Assembly: GCA_017546175.1 (NCBI GenBank)
Contig: JAFYXM010000005.1
Span: forward strand, 1-40,903
From: Elusimicrobiaceae bacterium
Lineage (GTDB): Bacteria > Elusimicrobiota > Elusimicrobia > Elusimicrobiales > Elusimicrobiaceae
Direction of reading: 5' to 3'
Length of the DNA: 40,903 nt
Shown here: positions 23,858-31,746 of the stretch, in pieces
How the letters are laid out: each line of letters opens with the position of its first letter
Numbering within the stretch: the first letter of the stretch is position 1
Program-made: the position numbers and the translations under genes
Notes under the pieces: generated by a model
Database searches by the model: none
The model's input: only the letters and a program-made list of their open reading frames with translations
What the model was told of the DNA's origin: nothing

Positions 23858-24586
23858 ATGTCTCAAGGAAATCCGCTTTTTAATGAAAAAGCTTATGAAC
23901 AAGCTGTTAGAAATATACGCGTAGAAGAAGCCATGACATTGCAAGGCACCGTCAACAAAACTTTTGCGCTGTTGTTTTTGTGTGTAGTGGCAGGTATGTT
24001 TGCGTGGAAAAATTATCAGGCTTTAGCCGGATACACCACTATGATTGCTATCGCCACTTTTATCGTAGCTATGATTGTTATTTTTCGCAAAACCAGTGCG
24101 CCTGTTTTAGCTCCTATCTATGCCATTGGCGAAGGGTTGGTTTTGGGGATTGTGTCTGCTGCGTATAACAGCGCTTATCAAGGAATCGTCGCTCAAGCGG
24201 TCAGCATTACGCTTTTGGTATTTGCGTTAATGCTGTTTTTATACAAAACGGGCATTATCAAAGTAACCCGCGGTTTTGTGATTGCCGTAACGGCTGCTAC
24301 ATGCGCTATTGCCTTATTTTATTTAGGCTCTTTGGTAGTGGGGCTTTTTGGCGTAAACGTGCCGTATTTCACCAGCACCAGCGGGGTAGCTATTGTCGTC
24401 AACATTGTAATCTGCATTGTGGCCGCTATGAACTTTGCCATAGATTTTCATTTTATTGACCAATTAACCAGCCAAATTACTGCTCCGAAATATATGGAAT
24501 GGTATGCCGGTTTTTCATTAATGGTTACCTTAGTATGGCTTTATTTGGAAGTTTTGCGGCTCTTAGCTCGCAGTCGCAATAGATAA
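23858..24586 (+). CDS. Bax inhibitor-1/YccA family membrane protein
   Basis: 242 residues with about seven membrane helices after a 45-residue cytoplasmic start. Family features include the NPLFNEKAYE N-terminus, SAPVLAPIYAIGEGLVLGIV in the middle and the C-terminal NFAIDFHFIDQLTSQ and KYMEWYAGFSLMVTLVWLYL, where acidic residues sit within helices. Relatives are pH-gated calcium leak channels or modulators of membrane proteases; the role here is unknown. GGGAG lies about 9 nt before ATG. Confidence 0.85.
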   Translation: MSQGNPLFNEKAYEQAVRNIRVEEAMTLQGTVNKTFALLFLCVVAGMFAWKNYQALAGYTTMIAIATFIVAMIVIFRKTSAPVLAPIYAIGEGLVLGIVSAAYNSAYQGIVAQAVSITLLVFALMLFLYKTGIIKVTRGFVIAVTAATCAIALFYLGSLVVGLFGVNVPYFTSTSGVAIVVNIVICIVAAMNFAIDFHFIDQLTSQITAPKYMEWYAGFSLMVTLVWLYLEVLRLLARSRNR

Positions 24587-24610
24587 ACACGAAAAAATTT
24601 TGTAAAATAA

Positions 24611-25666
<1,056 letters not shown>

Positions 25667-25680
25667 TCGTATTTACAAGC

Positions 25681-25711
25681 AAAGGCGGCTTGCAAAAGCC
25701 GCCTTTATTTT
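25681..25711 (+). terminator. Intrinsic terminator between gap and pgk
   Basis: AAAGGCGGCT (25681-25690) pairs with AGCCGCCTTT (25697-25706), then ATTTTAT. A perfect 12-nt palindrome CTAAAGCTTTAG (25713-25724) follows, just upstream of the pgk ribosome binding site. Confidence 0.8.
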
Positions 25712-25735
25712 ATCTAAAGCTTTAGAGGTAAAAAC

Positions 25736-26929
25736 ATGAATTTTGACAGCATTAAAAAAGTACAAGATGTAGATTTGAAAGATAAAAAAGTATTGGTCCG
25801 CGTAGACTATAACGTTCCTTTGAAAGACGGTAAAGTAGACAACAACAAACGTATCGTCGCTACCGAAAAAACTATCAAATTTTTATTAGAAAATAACTGC
25901 CGTATCGTTTTGTGCGCCCACTTGGGTCGTCCCAAAGGCAAAGCCGTACCCGAATTCAGCTTAGCCCCCGTGGCCGAAGAAGTACAAAGAGTTTTTGGCG
26001 TACCTGTGCACTTTGCTAAAGACTGCGTAGGTCCGGAAGCCGATAAAGTAGTAGAAAGCGCCAAAAACGGCGAAATCGTACTCTTAGAAAACTTGCGCTA
26101 CCACCCCGAAGAAGAAAAGAACGATCCCGAATTTGCCAAACAACTGGCTAAACACGGTGAAATCTTTGTACAAGAAGCTTTCGGTACGGTACACCGCGCT
26201 CACGCTTCTACCAGCGCCATTGCCGACTACTTGCCCGGCTGCATGGGTTACTTGGTACAAAAAGAAGTAGAATTTTTGGGCAAAACGTTGGCTAACCCGG
26301 CCCGCCCGTTTGCTGCTGTTATTGGCGGTGCCAAAGTGTCCGACAAAATTATGCTCTTAAACAACTTGTTGGACAAAGTAAACGTATTAATCATTGGCGG
26401 CGGTATGGCCTATACCTTCCTCAAAGCTAAAGGCATGGAAGTAGGTAAATCTTTATTAGACGAAACCAAAATTGAAGAAGCCAAACAAGTCATGGCCAAA
26501 GCCGAAGCCAAAGGTGTCAAAATGTTGATGCCGGTAGACTTCCGCATCGCCAAAGAATTTTCTGAAACGGCCGAAGCCGTCATTTCCGACACCATTCCTG
26601 CCGATATGGAAGGCTTGGACATTGGTCCGAAAACCGAAAAATTATTTGCTGATGAAATCATGAACTGCAAAACCATTTTCTGGAACGGTCCTATGGGCGT
26701 ATTTGAATTCCCGAACTTTGCCAAAGGCAGCTTCGCTATCGCTCAAGCCATGATTGATGCCACCAAAGCCGGTTCCGTGTCTATCATCGGCGGTGGTGAC
26801 AGCGTAAACGTCATCAAAAAAGGCAAATTCAACCAAGCCGAATTCTCCCACGTTTCCACCGGTGGCGGTGCCAGCATGGAATTTGTGGAAGGGAAAGAAT
26901 TGCCCGGACTTGTAGCTCTTGCTAAATAA
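25736..26929 (+). CDS. pgk: Phosphoglycerate kinase
   Basis: 397 residues, normal length. Signatures: DKKVLVRVDYNVPLKDGKVD at the N-terminus, CAHLGRPKG, LLENLRYHPEEEKND, GGAKVSDKIMLL, the nucleotide site WNGPMGVFEFPNFAKG and IIGGGDSVNVI. It converts 1,3-bisphosphoglycerate and ADP to 3-phosphoglycerate and ATP, the step after GAPDH. An AGAGGT ribosome binding site lies upstream. Its last 12 codons and stop are repeated, synonymously altered, beyond its terminator. Confidence 0.98.
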   Translation: MNFDSIKKVQDVDLKDKKVLVRVDYNVPLKDGKVDNNKRIVATEKTIKFLLENNCRIVLCAHLGRPKGKAVPEFSLAPVAEEVQRVFGVPVHFAKDCVGPEADKVVESAKNGEIVLLENLRYHPEEEKNDPEFAKQLAKHGEIFVQEAFGTVHRAHASTSAIADYLPGCMGYLVQKEVEFLGKTLANPARPFAAVIGGAKVSDKIMLLNNLLDKVNVLIIGGGMAYTFLKAKGMEVGKSLLDETKIEEAKQVMAKAEAKGVKMLMPVDFRIAKEFSETAEAVISDTIPADMEGLDIGPKTEKLFADEIMNCKTIFWNGPMGVFEFPNFAKGSFAIAQAMIDATKAGSVSIIGGGDSVNVIKKGKFNQAEFSHVSTGGGASMEFVEGKELPGLVALAK

Positions 26930-26942
26930 CTCTGACACAAAC

Positions 26943-26970
26943 AAAAGCCCCCAATTTTGGGGGCTTTTTT
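26943..26970 (+). terminator. Intrinsic terminator of pgk
   Basis: GCCCCC (26947-26952) pairs with GGGGGC (26959-26964), extended by A/T pairs, followed by TTTTT. Confidence 0.88.
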
Positions 26971-26980
26971 ATTTAGTCCG

Positions 26981-27019
26981 GGAAAGGAATTACCCGGACT
27001 TGTAGCGTTAGCGAAATAG
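26981..27019 (+). pseudogene. Duplicated 3' end of pgk (12 codons plus stop)
   Basis: This 39-nt stretch reads GKELPGLVALAK and a stop, exactly the C-terminus of Pgk encoded at 26891-26929. Counting codon by codon, eight bases differ and every change is synonymous, including TAA to TAG. A plain recent duplication would not produce only synonymous changes; a leftover of an allelic replacement by a related pgk explains it better. It has no start codon and lies between two terminators. Confidence 0.75.
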
Positions 27020-27054
27020 TCACGGAAAATTCTTTTAGACAACTTCTAAAAATG

Positions 27055-27082
27055 AAAACCCCTCTTAACGAGGGGTTTTTCT
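27055..27082. terminator. Bidirectional terminator before pilin 2
   Basis: AAAACCCCTC pairs with GAGGGGTTTT, loop TTAAC. It may be the original terminator of the pgk tail remnant and also serves the convergent pilin gene. Confidence 0.8.
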
Positions 27083-27097
27083 AATCTTAAGTTAAAC

Positions 27098-27577
27098 TTA
27101 TAAAATACAATGATCTCCTCCACAAATCATTTTACAGTAATCTTTGTCTCCTGAATTAAAACACTGAATTCTTCCATTTTCATACAATATCTCTAAAGAA
27201 TACGGATCCGAGCCATCAATCAAACGACTGGCATAATAACCACCATCCCAATCCGTCTCATATGCCCAATCCTTCGTTTTCCAACAGTAGGATGCACTAT
27301 TTGGACAGTTGTCTATATTTTTTTCTAATGTACCGGGCATATCAGATAAATATTCATTAGCAAATTTTCTATCTTCATCTGAGCAAATGAGTGCATCAGG
27401 ACCATTTTCCAGTACACATAATTGATACTGCTGACGCACATGATTTAAAATGATTCTAGCCTCTGATACACGCGATCGCTCTACCGCTTTGGTGTATTGC
27501 GGCAAGGCTACCGCCGATAATATACCGATAATTAAAACAACTACTAACAGTTCTATCAAAGTAAAACCTTTCTTCAT
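27098..27577 (-). CDS. Type IV pilin-like protein (pilin 2)
   Basis: 159 residues. The leader MKKG precedes FTLIELLVVVLIIGILSAVA and LPQYTKAVERSR, with Glu5 of the mature form. The globular part carries several Cys, including LICSDED, NCPNSASYCW, RIQCF, DYCKMICGG and a Cys near the end. The 5' coding DNA is nearly identical to that of pilin 1 over about 45 nt, whereas the C-terminal parts do not resemble each other. AAGGAG lies 8 nt before ATG 27577. It has its own promoter with a T12 spacer. Confidence 0.9.
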   Translation of the reverse strand: MKKGFTLIELLVVVLIIGILSAVALPQYTKAVERSRVSEARIILNHVRQQYQLCVLENGPDALICSDEDRKFANEYLSDMPGTLEKNIDNCPNSASYCWKTKDWAYETDWDGGYYASRLIDGSDPYSLEILYENGRIQCFNSGDKDYCKMICGGDHCIL

Positions 27578-27651
27578 TTTTCTCTCCTTTTAAGTGTATT
27601 TAAGGCCAACCAAACACACTTTTAAATTTGTCTATCTGACATGACCTCAAA

Positions 27652-27679
27652 ATTGTATCAAAAAAAAAAAATCAGTCAA
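27652..27679 (-). promoter_or_regulatory. Pilin 2 promoter with T12 tract filling the spacer
   Basis: On the minus strand TTGACT (complement of 27674-27679) and TACAAT (complement of 27652-27657) are 16 nt apart: GA, twelve T, GA. It matches the pilin 1 promoter outside the tract but is one T shorter, so the spacer is 16 rather than 17 nt. The leader is about 65-70 nt. Confidence 0.75.
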
Positions 27680-27725
27680 GCATTTCAATAAAATATCCAA
27701 GAAAGAAAAACAAATTCAATAAAAA

Positions 27726-27735
27726 TTGCTATAAT
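27726..27735 (+). promoter_or_regulatory. Extended -10 of secG
   Basis: TTGCTATAAT is a perfect extended -10. It overlaps the possible upstream ATG at 27737, which cannot then be translated, so secG starts further downstream. Confidence 0.6.
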
Positions 27736-27769
27736 AATGGAGTATTATTTACAGGAGATGAAAATAGAT

Positions 27770-28066
27770 ATGCAAACCTTGCTTTTGATTGTGCACTTTG
27801 TTGCTTGTATCCTTTTGATTTTACTCGTTTTGTTGCAAAGCGGAAAAGGCTCTGCCGCCGGTATTTTCGGTGCTTCCGGTGCCGACAATATTTTTGCCAG
27901 CCCGACGGCTTTTAATGCTATTAACAAATTAACCGCCGCTTTGGCTATTACGCTGTTCTGCACGTCCATCTTGCTCACCATTGCTTCCAACCGCAAAGCT
28001 TCCAGCTCTGTGTTAGACAAAGTGAACTTGCCCGCGCCGACGGCTCCCGCCAATCCGGCTCAATAA
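27770..28066 (+). CDS. secG: Preprotein translocase subunit SecG
   Basis: 98 residues. Two helices: MQTLLLIVHFVACILLILLV and FNAINKLTAALAITLFCTSILL, joined by the SecG loop LLQSGKGSAAGIFGASGADN, with a Pro/Ala tail. It assists SecYEG in export. ATG 27770 gives the family N-terminus, with AGGAG about 12 nt upstream. Earlier in-frame ATGs at 27758 (touching that AGGAG) and 27737 (touching the -10) are rejected. Confidence 0.92.
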   Translation: MQTLLLIVHFVACILLILLVLLQSGKGSAAGIFGASGADNIFASPTAFNAINKLTAALAITLFCTSILLTIASNRKASSSVLDKVNLPAPTAPANPAQ

Positions 28067-28080
28067 AATTTGACTTACAA

Positions 28081-28110
28081 AAAAGCCCCGCACTCGCGGG
28101 GCTTTTTTTA
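28081..28110 (+). terminator. Intrinsic terminator of secG
   Basis: AGCCCCGC (28084-28091) pairs with GCGGGGCT (28096-28103), loop ACTC, then seven T. Confidence 0.9.
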
Positions 28111-28265
28111 TGTTTATTATTTTGTTGACCCAAAACGCCTGCAGGCCGGGCTCGTGGTTTTTGCCTTTCGCCGTGAGGAACTATTACCGGCTCAAACAAA
28201 AACATCTCTCCGCCTTTCTCCTCCCCACGCACGCAAAGCAGTTTGCCTGCTCCCTGCTATAAATT
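28111..28265. other. Intergenic stretch, no gene recognised
   Basis: About 155 nt between the secG and tRNA terminators, more GC-rich than other intergenic DNA here. Short open frames cross it on both strands, but none has a ribosome binding site or recognisable protein character. I see no signal recognition particle RNA or tRNA fold. It may be decayed sequence. Confidence 0.4.
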
Positions 28266-28293
28266 AAAAAACCCAAGCTTTCGCTCGGGTTTT
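28266..28293 (-). terminator. Intrinsic terminator of tRNA-Leu
   Basis: On the minus strand ACCCGAGC pairs with GCTTGGGT (one G-T pair) around a GAAA loop, followed by a T-run, 10-odd nt past the tRNA. Confidence 0.8.
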
Positions 28294-28302
28294 TAAATTT
28301 AT

Positions 28303-28384
28303 TGCGCAGGGGGGGACTCGAACCCCCAAGCCGTGAGGCATGCGCCCCTCAAACGCACGCGTATACCAATTCCGCCACCTGCGC
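28303..28384 (-). tRNA. tRNA-Leu (anticodon GAG)
   Basis: On the minus strand the acceptor arm GCGCAGG pairs with CCTGCGC. The class II layout is present: GGCGGAATTGGTATACGC in the D region, anticodon arm TGCGT-TTGAGGG-GCGCA giving GAG, a long variable arm (TGCCTCACGGC) and the T arm GGGGGTTCGAGTCCCCC. Discriminator A73, as in leucine tRNAs; CCA is not encoded. It would read CUC and CUU. Confidence 0.95.
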
Positions 28385-28509
28385 TAAAAAGCGCTAGTTA
28401 CTACGAGGGAATACTACTGACTGCTTAGATATTTTAGCAAAAAAAACGGCAGTAGCGCAAAAATACTTCTAAAAAAACAGGTTTTTTCGTCGAAAAACAA
28501 TCTTAATTT

Positions 28510-28519
28510 TTGATATAAT
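28510..28519 (+). promoter_or_regulatory. Extended -10 of the DMT-HAD-FTCD operon
   Basis: TTGATATAAT lies 26 nt before the ATG at 28546, with a TGAGGAA ribosome binding site in the leader. Confidence 0.55.
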
Positions 28520-28545
28520 TTTATATATCTTTTTATTGAGGAAAT

Positions 28546-29427
28546 ATGAATCCGCTTTTAGCTGCGTGGCTTTGTTGGGCCGTTGTAGGGCTTTCTCCCG
28601 TTGTGGGTCGTTATGCCGTGCCTCTTATTCACCCCGTTTTATTGGTTTTTTTAGGCTCCTTACTGGCAGGTGCATCTTTTGCTCCTTATCTGACTAAAAA
28701 AGCTCAATGGGGCGTACTTTTAGCCAAAGAAAACCGTCTTCCGTTTCTTTTCATCGGCACATTCGGCACAGCTTTCAGCTTTTCTATATTGCTTTGGGCT
28801 TTGCACTTCACTACCCCCGCAAATGCCGCTATTTTGCAACAGAGCGAACTTATCTACTCCCTGCTGATTGCTTTTCTTTTTTTAAAAGAAGTACCCTCTC
28901 GCGGTCAAATAGGGGCCAGTTTGCTTATTTTGGCAGGATCGGTACTAATCTTATTAAAAGAACCATACTCCGCCCGTTGGACAGGCGATTTGATGATTAT
29001 CGGCTCTACATGGATGTTGCAGGCGGCCTCTTGCGTGGCTAAAAAGCTTTCTGCCAGAGTGGACCCTTGCGTAATTGCGGCGGCGAGAAATTTTTATGCA
29101 TTACCTGCTTTGGGGGGAATTTTACTTTACGTTTTTGTGCGAGGAGGTTTATATTTTCAACCGGATTTAACCTCTGCAAGTATTATTTTTTATACCGGTA
29201 TTTTTAAATATGCTCTTGCCATGATTTGGTGGTATTACGCTATACATAAATTACATTTAGCCAAAGTAACGGCTATTTACCTGTCTTACCCCGTATTATC
29301 GTTTGTGTTGTCTATACTGTTGGGACTTGAAAAACCGTATTTTTATCAATTTGCAGGCCTTGCGCTTACCTTGCCAGGAGCCTATTACTTAACCAGTATT
29401 ACTCAAAAGGAACAGGAGAAATTATGA
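28546..29427 (+). CDS. EamA/DMT-family transporter, first of a pair
   Basis: 293 residues with about ten membrane helices in two EamA repeats. Typical features: an N-terminal NPLLAAWLCWAVVGLSPVVG helix, the repeat end FTTPANAAILQQSELIYSLL followed by AFLFLKEVPSRGQIGASLLI, and in repeat 2 LHLAKVTAIYLSYPVLSFVL. The drug/metabolite transporter superfamily exports amino acids, purines or other metabolites; the substrate is unknown. GAGG precedes the ATG by 7 nt. Its stop overlaps the ATG of a paralogue (ATGA). Confidence 0.88.
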   Translation: MNPLLAAWLCWAVVGLSPVVGRYAVPLIHPVLLVFLGSLLAGASFAPYLTKKAQWGVLLAKENRLPFLFIGTFGTAFSFSILLWALHFTTPANAAILQQSELIYSLLIAFLFLKEVPSRGQIGASLLILAGSVLILLKEPYSARWTGDLMIIGSTWMLQAASCVAKKLSARVDPCVIAAARNFYALPALGGILLYVFVRGGLYFQPDLTSASIIFYTGIFKYALAMIWWYYAIHKLHLAKVTAIYLSYPVLSFVLSILLGLEKPYFYQFAGLALTLPGAYYLTSITQKEQEKL

Positions 29428-30314
29428 ACACATCACCCATTGCTGCCATTTGGATTGCTTGGTTTGTAACGGCAGCAAATTTAATCGTCGGTAAATTTGC
29501 CGTTCCCTACATTAACTCTGCTTTATTTCTATTTTTAAGCTGTGCAGGCGCGGTGCTGTGTTTTGTACCGCACATACAAAAAGTGAACGGTTGGAAACTG
29601 CTGTTTGACAAAAAACTCATTTGGCAATATTTGGGGTTGGGTACTTTAGGTACGGCCCTACCCATGACGGTATTTATGATTGCGCTTAACTTCACCACGC
29701 CAACCAATGCCGCCATTTTAAACCAGTTTGAAATTGTCTATTCCATACTTTTGGCATGGCTTTTTTTAAAAGAGCGCCCCACCTTCAAACAAATTGGCGG
29801 TTCTCTGCTTGTGATTGCGGGGGTTACCTTGCTTTTATGGCAGGCGGGATTCTCGGTACAGCTGAAAGGCGATTTAATGATTATCGGTTGTCTTTGGATG
29901 TTTCAGCTTAGCCATATTTTCGCCAAAAAATTACCTGCCGAAATGGACCCGCAAATGATTGCCGCCGCCAGAGCTTTGTTTGCGTTGCCCGCCTTATTTT
30001 TGCTTATAATATATATAGTGTGTACTCAGGGAATTATTTTTATTCCCGTACCTACGCTGTGGTGGACGTTGATATTCTCGGCAGTGATTAATTATTTCCT
30101 CGGAAATACCTTTTGGTATTATGCCATACGGAATATGGATTTGGGGAAAGCCTCTGCCATTATTTTGTCCTACCCCGTGATGACTTTTGTTTTATCGGCC
30201 TTGTTTGGACTGGATAAAATTACTATTTTCAAGGTGCTCGGTCTGCTGTTGGCCTTATTAGGGGCTTATATTGTAACGGGCATCGTCAAAACGCAAGGAG
30301 AACGCAAGAAATGA
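29424..30314 (+). CDS. EamA/DMT-family transporter, second of a pair
   Basis: 296 residues, about ten helices and clearly paralogous to the previous gene: FTTPTNAAILNQFEIVYSIL and WLFLKERPTFKQIGGSLLVI match the same positions, and the second repeat ends MDLGKASAIILSYPVMTFVL. It may act alone or form a heteromeric pair with its neighbour. GGAG 7 nt before ATG, 4-nt overlap with the upstream gene and 4-nt overlap with the HAD gene show one operon. Confidence 0.88.
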   Translation: MNTSPIAAIWIAWFVTAANLIVGKFAVPYINSALFLFLSCAGAVLCFVPHIQKVNGWKLLFDKKLIWQYLGLGTLGTALPMTVFMIALNFTTPTNAAILNQFEIVYSILLAWLFLKERPTFKQIGGSLLVIAGVTLLLWQAGFSVQLKGDLMIIGCLWMFQLSHIFAKKLPAEMDPQMIAAARALFALPALFLLIIYIVCTQGIIFIPVPTLWWTLIFSAVINYFLGNTFWYYAIRNMDLGKASAIILSYPVMTFVLSALFGLDKITIFKVLGLLLALLGAYIVTGIVKTQGERKK

Positions 30315-31159
30315 AAAAGCTGGTATTGTTTGATTTGGACGGCACTTTAATCAATGCAGGGGGAGCCGGTAAAGCGGCCTTAACCAAAGCCATTAAAGAA
30401 TTGTACGGAAAAGAGCCTAAATTTGAGGTTTCTTTGATTGCCGGTAGAACCGATACGGATAATTTTGGCATTGTGTACGAATTGGTAAAAGGCAAAAAAG
30501 CCACCAAAACCGAAATCAAAAAAATACATGCTAAATATTTGGAACTTTTGCCCAATGAAGTAAAAAATTCTTGCAAGAAAAAAACTTATAAATTGCTGAC
30601 GGGTGTAAAAAAGTTTTTGGAAACTTTATCCAAAGAAAAAGATGTTATTTTGGCTTTAGGTACCGGCAATGTAGAGGAAGGGGCTTATATTAAGTTGGAG
30701 CCGTCCGGTCTTAGTAAATTTTTTGCTTTGGGTGGATTTGGCGAAGACGGAAAAACCCGTGAAGAAATGCTGAAAGCAGCCGTAAAACGTGCAGAGAAAA
30801 AATTTAAAATTAAGCTCGCACCCGAACAGGTATTCGTGGTGGGAGATACGCACAGAGACGTCAGCGCAGCCAAGACCTGCGGCTTTCATCATGCTTTGAT
30901 TTTGCCCGTAGAACCTAAAGACCGCCGTTTGCAGCTATCTCCGGCCGAACTGGAAGTAAAAGATTTTAAAGATATTGAAACTTTTTATGTATGGTTAGGA
31001 TTGGACTCTGACCCCAAAGGTGTCAAACGCGGCATTTATATTTCGCCCGCCAGTGCCATTGAGCACGTGTTCTTTAGCCGCACCGGCATTGATGAGGATC
31101 GCTTAAAAATGCTCAAAATCAAAAAGTACGAAGATTTGCCCTCCGGCACAATCATGTAA
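30311..31159 (+). CDS. HAD-superfamily hydrolase, phosphoglycolate-phosphatase-like
   Basis: 282 residues. HAD motif I is VLFDLDGTLINAGG (the catalytic DxD at about residues 8-10). Motif II is the Thr in LALGTGN (about residue 118), and motif IV is VFVVGDTHRDVSAAKTCGF. The helical cap lies between motifs I and II. A C-terminal extension of about 60 residues (SPASAIEHVFFSRTGIDEDR) is not part of the usual fold. It is probably a small-molecule phosphatase with an unknown substrate. ATGA coupling to the DMT genes suggests it may act on a transported or salvaged metabolite. Confidence 0.85.
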   Translation: MKKLVLFDLDGTLINAGGAGKAALTKAIKELYGKEPKFEVSLIAGRTDTDNFGIVYELVKGKKATKTEIKKIHAKYLELLPNEVKNSCKKKTYKLLTGVKKFLETLSKEKDVILALGTGNVEEGAYIKLEPSGLSKFFALGGFGEDGKTREEMLKAAVKRAEKKFKIKLAPEQVFVVGDTHRDVSAAKTCGFHHALILPVEPKDRRLQLSPAELEVKDFKDIETFYVWLGLDSDPKGVKRGIYISPASAIEHVFFSRTGIDEDRLKMLKIKKYEDLPSGTIM

Positions 31160-31167
31160 GGTGTATT

Positions 31168-31737
31168 ATGGAATGGTTTAAAGCGGCAGAAAAATTTAAC
31201 CAAGCATTAGCCTCAGCCGACCCGACACCGGGCGGCGGGGCTGCGGCTGCTATGGCTGCCGCTATGGGTTGCTCTTTGGCACTAATGGCAGCATTGACTA
31301 CCGTTAACAGAAAAGCAACTCCCGAAGAAGTAAAAGCCCGCTTAGATGTGCATATACGCAAATTAGGAGCTCTTAAAACACAACTAAATAATTTTATCCA
31401 AGAAGACGGTGTTGCTTATTCTGCCTATGTGGTAGCCAAGAAACTGCCCAAAGAAGATGCGGACCGCCCCAAAGCTATGGAAGATGCCTTAATTTATGCT
31501 GCTCGCGTGCCGACCGATACGGCTACCACGTCTATCCAGTGTTTGCGCGAAATTGATGCCATCAAAGACGATATTGCCCCTATTATTTTGTCGGATATTT
31601 ATTGTGCACAGCATTTATTGAAAACTGCCATACGCTGCTGCATAGAAAACATTGAGGCCAATTTGGCTTTTATTCAAAATCAAGATTGGGCGCAAAAATT
31701 TAAACAGCATATTGAGATATTTTTAAAATCTTGTTAA
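31168..31737 (+). CDS. Cyclodeaminase/cyclohydrolase (FTCD_C/FchA) family protein
   Basis: 189 residues. The N-terminal signature ALASADPTPGGGAAAAMAAA, followed by long helices, matches the formiminotransferase-cyclodeaminase C-terminal family, which includes methenyltetrahydrofolate cyclohydrolase FchA. It is expected to convert formimino- or methenyl-tetrahydrofolate in one-carbon metabolism. No transferase domain or other folate gene is adjacent. It lies 8 nt after the HAD gene and 9 nt before the next, in the same operon. Confidence 0.85.
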   Translation: MEWFKAAEKFNQALASADPTPGGGAAAAMAAAMGCSLALMAALTTVNRKATPEEVKARLDVHIRKLGALKTQLNNFIQEDGVAYSAYVVAKKLPKEDADRPKAMEDALIYAARVPTDTATTSIQCLREIDAIKDDIAPIILSDIYCAQHLLKTAIRCCIENIEANLAFIQNQDWAQKFKQHIEIFLKSC

Positions 31738-31746
31738 GGAATTTTT

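Noticed and set aside
27975..28232. Minus-strand open frame across the secG 3' end and its terminator
   Set aside because: It crosses a clear terminator and the secG coding end, has no ribosome binding site and no protein-like pattern.
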